Shown here piece after piece: positions 1 to 6,800 of a DNA stretch of 8,134 bases. Origin of the DNA: UBA8403 sp964455155 (GTDB lineage: Bacteria; Bacteroidota; Bacteroidia; Cytophagales; Amoebophilaceae); the NCBI GenBank assembly GCA_964455155.1, contig CAYVYH010000031.1, positions 1-8,134 on the forward strand, given 5' to 3'. Both the position numbers and the translations under genes were made by a program. The notes beneath the pieces are model-generated. The model had not been told where the DNA came from. It did not search any database and saw nothing but the letters and a program-made list of their open reading frames with translations. Numbering within the stretch: position 1 is the stretch's first letter; every line of letters starts with the position of its first letter.

Positions 1-839
1 GCAGAGGCGGCTGCGGCAAGCTGCTGTGCTGTCACCAGCGCAGCATTGCCCAGACGTTGCCCGCGCAGCATGCCCGCATCGAACACCGCCATGGCGACGG
101 TATCGGTGGTGGACCGGCTGGTATCGGCGCTGACAGAGCTTTCTTCAACCACCAGCACGCTGGCAGAAGTGTTGGACTGCGCCGATAGCATCACCGTTTG
201 CGGATCCAGATCGTTGGCCGTCTGGGTATCGGCCACCACCACCGCATTGGTGAATGTCCGCCCGTAAGAGGTCACGAGGGCCGTCCCACCGGCAGCGACA
301 GTCCGCGCGGCGCTGCCGCCGATGCCGAAGGCGATGTAGCCGACCAGTTCCTGCGGACGCGGGATACCACCCCGGGCGTCTTCGGATTGCAGCCGCGCCT
401 GGAAGCCCGTCGCTGTGACATCCCGTGCGCTGGAGTCCACCGCTGCCGGATCATGCGAGGACATGACAGAGGTGATGACCGCAGGCCCGGACGTGAACCC
501 TGCGGTGAAGGTCGCGCCACCGCTCTGGCCATTGGCCAGGACGGTGCCCGCCTCGACGAGGCGACCATCGGCCATGCGATGAACGCCTGCCGCGACCGCC
601 ACCCAGTTCACCACCACCGAGGTGCTGCGCTTGTTGTCCTGATACTCCCACTCGTCCAGCATGAAGGTGAAGCCGGTCGCGTCACGGGTCAGAACCCGCA
701 GCGTGAACGGATCGGAGGTGGTCGAAGATGTGCCGGTCAGGACCACCACCGCATTGGTGATGCTGGCCCCGAAGTTCACCCGCACCGACTTGCCGACCTG
801 CGAGGTCGACAGCGTCAGCTTGCCCGACGCGCCCAGCAC
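1..839 (-). repeat. Tandem module copy C (cut by the left edge, about 280 of 290 residues)
   Basis: Starts at VLGASGKLTLSTSQVGKSVRV. Subunit I: ITNAVVVLTG, RDATGFTFMLDEWEYQDNK, WVAVAAGVHRMADGR. Subunit II: FTSGPAVITSVMSS, TGFQARLQSEDAR, QELVGYIAFGIGG. Subunit III: FTNAVVVADTQTA, VVEESSVSAD, FDAGMLRGQRLGN. It ends at VTAQQLAAAAS, which aligns with VTAQQMADATT in copy B, a point about ten residues before copy B gives way to copy C. The left edge therefore falls just short of a module boundary. Confidence 0.75.
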
Positions 840-3800
840 GGCGGTCTGGCTGGCAACCAGCGCCGCCCCGGCAGTCGTGGCATCGGCCATCTGCTGGGCC
901 GTCACGGTGACAGAGTCGCCGGTCCGGGTGCCGCGCAGCAAGCCAGCCGAGAAGCCGACCAGACCCAGGGTGTCCAGCGGCGTGCGGCGACGGTCACTGT
1001 CGAGCGACTGCTCTTCAGAGATGAAGACGCTGACGGCCTTGGGCCCGACGCTCCAGAGCATCGCCGATTGCGGATCGGTATCCTTCAGCGTCTGGGTATC
1101 GGCCACCACGACCGGAGACCCGATCGAGCTGTCGAAGGACACCGCGGTGCCGAAGTGGCTGGCCGTGGTCAGAACCTCGACGTTGGTGCCCAGACCGAAG
1201 GCGATGTAGCCGACCAGTTCCTTGGCGCGGACGAAGTCGCCGCGCGCCTGCTCTTCTTGCAGGCGGGCATCAAAGCCGGTCCGCGTGACCCGGATCGGGC
1301 TGCTGTCCACGGCGCTGCCGTCAATCGACGACATGACCGAGGTGATCACAACCGGCGCATCCGTGAAGGTGGACTTGAAGTTCACCGACCCGCTGGTGTC
1401 ATCCGCCAGCATCGTCCCGGCTTCGACCACGCGGCCATCCGACAGGGTGTGGACCCCTGCCTGCACCGCAACCCAATGGACGATGACCGCGCTGCTGCGG
1501 ATGTTGTCCTGATACTCCCACTCATCCACCATGAAGGTGAAGCCGGTCGCATCGCGGCTCAGAACGCGCAGCGTGTAGGGATCGCCCGACACTTCCAGCA
1601 TGCCGGTCAGCACCACGACCGCATTGTCGATCCGGTCGCCGAATTCGACGCGCACGGGTTTGGCGATCTGCGTGGTGGCGACCGTAACGGTCCCCGTCGC
1701 GCCCAGAACCGGGGCTTCCTGCGGCGTTGCGGCCGCCAGTTGGTCCAGCACCGAGCGGGGCACATAGGCCGCATCCCCTTGGCGCTTGCCGCGCACGGTT
1801 CCAAGCTCGATCCCGACGATGCCAAGGTCTTCCTTGCCATGCGACGTTTCCATGTCGGCGGACTGCTCTTCATCAAAGAACAGCGTCACCGTTCCACCTG
1901 CCAAGGCCCCGATCTGCACCGACCCGGTGTCGGGCTGCTTCGCGGATTGCTCCTCGGCCAGCACGATCGGGTTGTTGAAGCTTCCCGACAGCGAGAACGT
2001 GCGGCGGGTGCTGTCCACGCCGTCCGTGATGCGCTGCACGCCGGTGCCGGTCTGGATGGCGATGTAGCCCACCAGTTCCTTGCCAGCCTTGCCTGCCCGG
2101 GCCTCTTCGGATTGCAGACGGANNNNNNNNNNGCCGATTCCGGGGTGAAGCGCGACATGATGCTGGTCAGCACCACCGGCGTGCCGCTGAACTTGGCCGC
2201 AAAGGCCGCAGTGCCAGTGGACGCATCGGCGATGATGGTGCCCGCTTCGACAAGACGCCCGTCGGAGAGTTGATGAACCCCCGCCTCGATGGCCAGCCAG
2301 TTGATCGTTTCGGCCGAGGCGCGCTTGTTGTCCTGATACTCCCACTCGTCCAGCTGGACCCAGAAGCCGTCCTCGTCCCGTGCGGTCACCCGCAGGGTGT
2401 AGGGCTCTCCGTCAACATCCGTGCCGGTCAGGGCGATCACGGCATTGGTGATCTTCACGCCAAAGTCGACGCGCACCGGTTTGCCCACATTGCTGGGGGC
2501 AAGGGTGAAGCTGCCGGACCGGCCAATGTCGCGCAGGTCAGCGGTCGGGGGCGGCGTGGTGCCACCACCCGTTCCGCCACCCGTGCCACCGCCCGAGGAC
2601 GAGCCGTTGTTGTAGAAGTACACACCGCCCCGGTCGTCCACATAGAAGAAGCCCGTGCCTGCGGCATTGGCCACATCCGTGACGCCCGATGCCCCGGTCG
2701 AGGTCGGACGACGGCTGGGCGCCTGCGCCGTGAAGCCACCGGAGGCGGCATCGTACAGGTACAGTTGACCCAACGCGGTCGCCGTAGCCGCCTTGGCCGC
2801 CGACGGCGTGACCGCCACGGCTGCCGTGGTGAAGCCCACCGCGCTGATCTGCGGTCCCGAGCGTTCGATCACATTGACCAGCGGTGCCAGTTCGACTTCG
2901 CGCCGTGCCGTGACCGTGCTTTGACCTGAACCGTTCAGACCGGGACGACCCGAGGATTGGTCGCCATAGGTCCGGTCCGCGACTTGCTGAGCCACGACAT
3001 AATCAGCCTTCGAGGCGCTGAACAGCCGCGAGATCAAGGTCGGATCAGGCTCTGTCTCGGCCAGTTCGATGGCACGTTTGATGATGGCGCGTGTCACGCC
3101 ATCCACCGAACCCGCCGTGGCGAACTGGTTGCCGTTGACGATCTTCCAGATGTCGCCGTTGCCCGACAGCATCGCCGAACCGGCAGCCGGGGCCGCGGTC
3201 AGGCTGGCATTGCCGGACAGGATCACATCCGCCCCGGCCTGCCGTGCCGCCGCATTGGCCGACGTGCTGTTTCCGATCAAGCCGCCAAAGGTGCGCGAGC
3301 TGCCACCGATCAGGTCGGACGCTCCCGCGCCGCCGATCAGCACGTCGTTGCCCGCGCCGCCTTCGATGTAGTCGTCGCCCGCCGTCGCCGGAAGCGCACC
3401 AATGCCCGGACGCACGATCACGAGTTCCCCCGCGCCGGCATCGGCCGCCGCAGCGGTGGCAAGCATCCATTCGGTGCCCGCCGCCACGTTGCGCTGCATC
3501 AGGGACGCCGCGCCGGTTGCCGTCGCGCTGCGAACCGCGGTCCAGGCCGTCGTCCGCGTCGCCACCAGATAGGTATAGGCCTCTGTCCCGGTCAGAACCG
3601 ACGGGTTGGCACCGACACGCGTATCCAGCGTGTTGGTCGCGGTCATGGTCAGCGCCATGTCGCCCAGCAGCAGGTCATTGCCCTGTCCGCCGAACAGCAT
3701 GTCATTGCCCGCACCGCCCGTGACGATGTTCGCGCCAAAGCGCGTCGTCGTATGCGACGGGTCGGTATAGGCGATGATGTTGCGCGCCAGACGGCCCAGC

Positions 3801-6800
3801 GGATCGGCCGAGGCCGAGCTGCCGTTGGACAGGCGTGCGTCCACATTGTTCTGCGCGCTCTGGATCAGGCCGTTGGCCGCCAGAACCACGTCATCACCCG
3901 CACCGGCATCGATCAGGTTCGCTCCGTCGGCCAAGGCCAAGGCAGAGACGGTCTGACGTGCCACGTCGACGAAATGGCCACCGATGATGTCATCATCCCC
4001 GGTGCCGCCCATGATCGTATCGGCACCCTGGCCGCCGACCAGCAGGTCACGCCCGCCGCCGCCGGTGATCCGGTCCGCCCCGCCCGAGGCATCCTCGGTC
4101 GCGGTGGCAAGGATCACGAGGCTGCCGCCCTGACGCGGGATCAGGATGCCCGCCGCAAGGCTGGCCGCCAGACCCGACAGGATGGCGTGGTCGCCGATGG
4201 CGATGTTCTCGCCCTCGCCGGTGGTCAGGACATCGGCCCCGCCGCCGCCGATCAGCACATCGCGCCCGGTGCCGCCGCTGATCTGGTCATTGCCGGACCC
4301 GGCGATGAACAGCGATTCGATGCGGTCGATGAAGCCATTGGCGAAGGTCACGTCCCCGTTGTCGCCAAGGATGAAATCATCCCCGCCGACCGCGCTGATC
4401 GTGTCCGCGCCGATGCCGCCGATCACCACGCCGCCGCCCGATTGCAGGCGGATGGCATCCGCGCCGCCGGTCGTCGCCGTGTCGCTGACCGCACGGACCA
4501 GAACGCCCGCCGCCGTCAGGGTGACCACCCCGGTATCGCCCATGACAAGCCGCGCGCCCGGTGCCGTGATCGTATCTGCCCCGGCACCCCCGATGATGAC
4601 CGCGCCGGTGTTGGTGGCGACGATCACATCCTGAAGGCCAGCCCCGGTCGCGGTCAGCGTCGTCGGGCGGAAGTTCCGCACGTCGAAGGAGTCGCTGGTC
4701 AGGTTGTCGCCGACCATGATCTCGGTCGCCGCGCCGCCGTTCAGACGGTCCGCGCCGGCCGACAGCGTCGCCGCGTCGATGCGGGCAAAGCCCGTACTGC
4801 GGTCGATCAGCAAGGTGCTGTCGCCCACCATCATCGTGCTGCCCGCACCCGCGTTCAGGGTATCCCCCGCCGCGCCACCCAGCATGAGCACGCTGCCCGC
4901 ACCACCGGTGATGGTGTCGGCATCATTGCCGCCGTCGATCAGGATCACGCCCGATTTCTGGCCCGACACGTTGATCGTGTCGGCCCCGGTCGGTGCCGTG
5001 GTGCCATAGGTGGTCTCGCCCCGTTCGGCATCGCCAAACAGAACCAGTGCCTGCTGGCCCAGCACCGATTCCGCGGTGATGGAGTCGGTGCCGCCGCCCG
5101 CTTGCAGGATCACCAGCGCCGTCACGGTCTGGTTGTCCGCCACCCGGGCAAGTTCGGTGAAGCTGAACTTGTCCGACCCGCTGCCCATCAGGATCTCGGT
5201 GACTTCCATCGCGGTGGCATGGATGCCCTTGACCTGCGACACAGGGTTAGAAGCCACAGGGCCAGAGGCCGCCGAGATGGTCACGGCGTTGTCGCCCTGG
5301 TTCATCCCGGTGATCTGCTGGAACGTCCGTCCGCCGATCACGGCCGTGGCCATCGCGCCGGTCTGGGCGCTGGCCCCGTCGGTGCGAACCGTCAGACGGT
5401 CCACCGCCGCAGCGTCATCCGCCGCCGTGGTCGAGACGGCGCGCGGGGCGCCATCCTCCACCGTCACGAGGGAACGGCCATAGTTTTCGCCAAGCTGGCC
5501 CGCACCGTCCAGACGCAGGGCGCCCGCGATGGCATCCAGTCTCAACACGTTCGCCGAGGTTAGCGAGGTCGCGGCGATGGTCGTGACCTGAGGCGACGCG
5601 CGGTTGGCCGTCAGCCAAGCCAACGCATCCAAGCTTTCTGCCGTGATCGCTGCTGGAATGGCCGAGGAAGAGGCACTGATCCCCGTCATGATCCCGCCGA
5701 TTGACAGGAAGTCAGAGCCAAGGCCGCCGGACACTTCGGTGTAGGTGCCGGTGCGGGTCGCGTGGATGCCCACGCGGTCATCGCCGGCCCCGCCGTTCAG
5801 GCGCAGCACCTCGGTCGCTGCCGACAGCACGATGCTGCGGCCCGCGCCACGGATGCGGTCCAGTTCCATCAGATAGGTATCGGCGATGGCGGTGCCGATG
5901 ACCGACACCTCATCCACGCCTGCCCCTGCGGCCACGACGAGGTTGCCGTTGACGAGCGCCGCCGACCCATCCGCCGCCGCGAAGCTGCGGACGATGACGG
6001 CATCATTGCCCGCATCCGCGTCGACCCGCAGCGCGCCCAGGTTCGAGTTCACCTCGATCCGGTCATCGCCTTCGCCCGCCTTGATCAGCGCCATGTTCGA
6101 CACGCCGTCCGACAGCCAGCCGCCGGTGACCGCACGGGTCACGGTGCCGCTTTCGGTGACGCCGGACTGCGAGCGGGTCACGTCGGGCCTGTTCTCATAG
6201 ACCTGGCCGACGCGGACACGGTCATTGCCCGTGCCGGTATCGACGACGGTCCCCGTCGAGGTGTCGTCCAGCGCGACGAAGTCGGCGCCACCCGCCGTCC
6301 GCAGCCACAGCCCGCCGTCCTGCGACGAGTCGTAAAGGATGCGTTCCTGGCTGCCCGGCAGATTGCCGGATTCCAGTTCGGCATAGGTCCCGTGGCGCAG
6401 GGCAAGCACCCCGTCGCGGACGAGGAAGAGGTCTTCCTCGTCGGTGCCGCGCACGTCCAGAAGGTCGGCGCCGGATTTGGCATTGCCCGTATCGCGGACG
6501 GCGATGTCATCGGAGATGCCTTCGCCGGTTTGGCCGCCGTACATCTGGATGCGGGTCGTGTCCGCGCCGTCGCCACCGTCGATGGTCAGGGTATCGCCTG
6601 ACTTCTGCGCCGGAAGCCGGATGATCTGGACCTCGTCATTGCCAAGGCCGCCCAGGATGCTGGAGGTGCCGCCAAGGTTGGTCAGATCGGTCAGGATCAG
6701 CAGGTCATTGCCGTCGCCCTGATCGAAGATCACCTTGTCGCCCGACAGGTCCATGCCGGTAAAGCCCGCGCGGTCATTGCCCGCGCCGAAGCGCAGGGTC

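Noticed and set aside
1886..2122. Apparent C-terminal end of the minus-strand gene with a stop near 1886 after the gap
   Set aside because: This tail is Arg/Ser/Cys-rich and matches nothing in copies B and C. The other frame gives LQSEEAR and KELVGYIAIQTG directly after the gap, so the stop is produced by the wrong gap length.
2123..2132. Frameshift or pseudogene at the N run
   Set aside because: Both flanks encode the same conserved module in good condition, and the offset is explained by about 31 missing bases compared with copies B and C.
198..2273. Long plus-strand open frame of 691 codons spanning the gap
   Set aside because: It runs through the Ns and is antisense to the tandem modules. 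The minus frame shows three aligned copies at the protein level, which the plus frame cannot explain independently.
325..2354. CRISPR array or short interspersed repeat, because of exact 20-34-base repeats
   Set aside because: The matches are 824-1694 bases apart, in frame, and encode conserved module motifs; there are no regular short spacers.
2957..5563. Long plus-strand open frame of 868 codons
   Set aside because: It is antisense to the RTX and solenoid coding. Its translation is Arg/His/Gly/Asp-rich without domains, as expected from the complement of GC-rich Gly/Asp/Ala/Thr codons. The minus frame has clear RTX motifs over the same bases.
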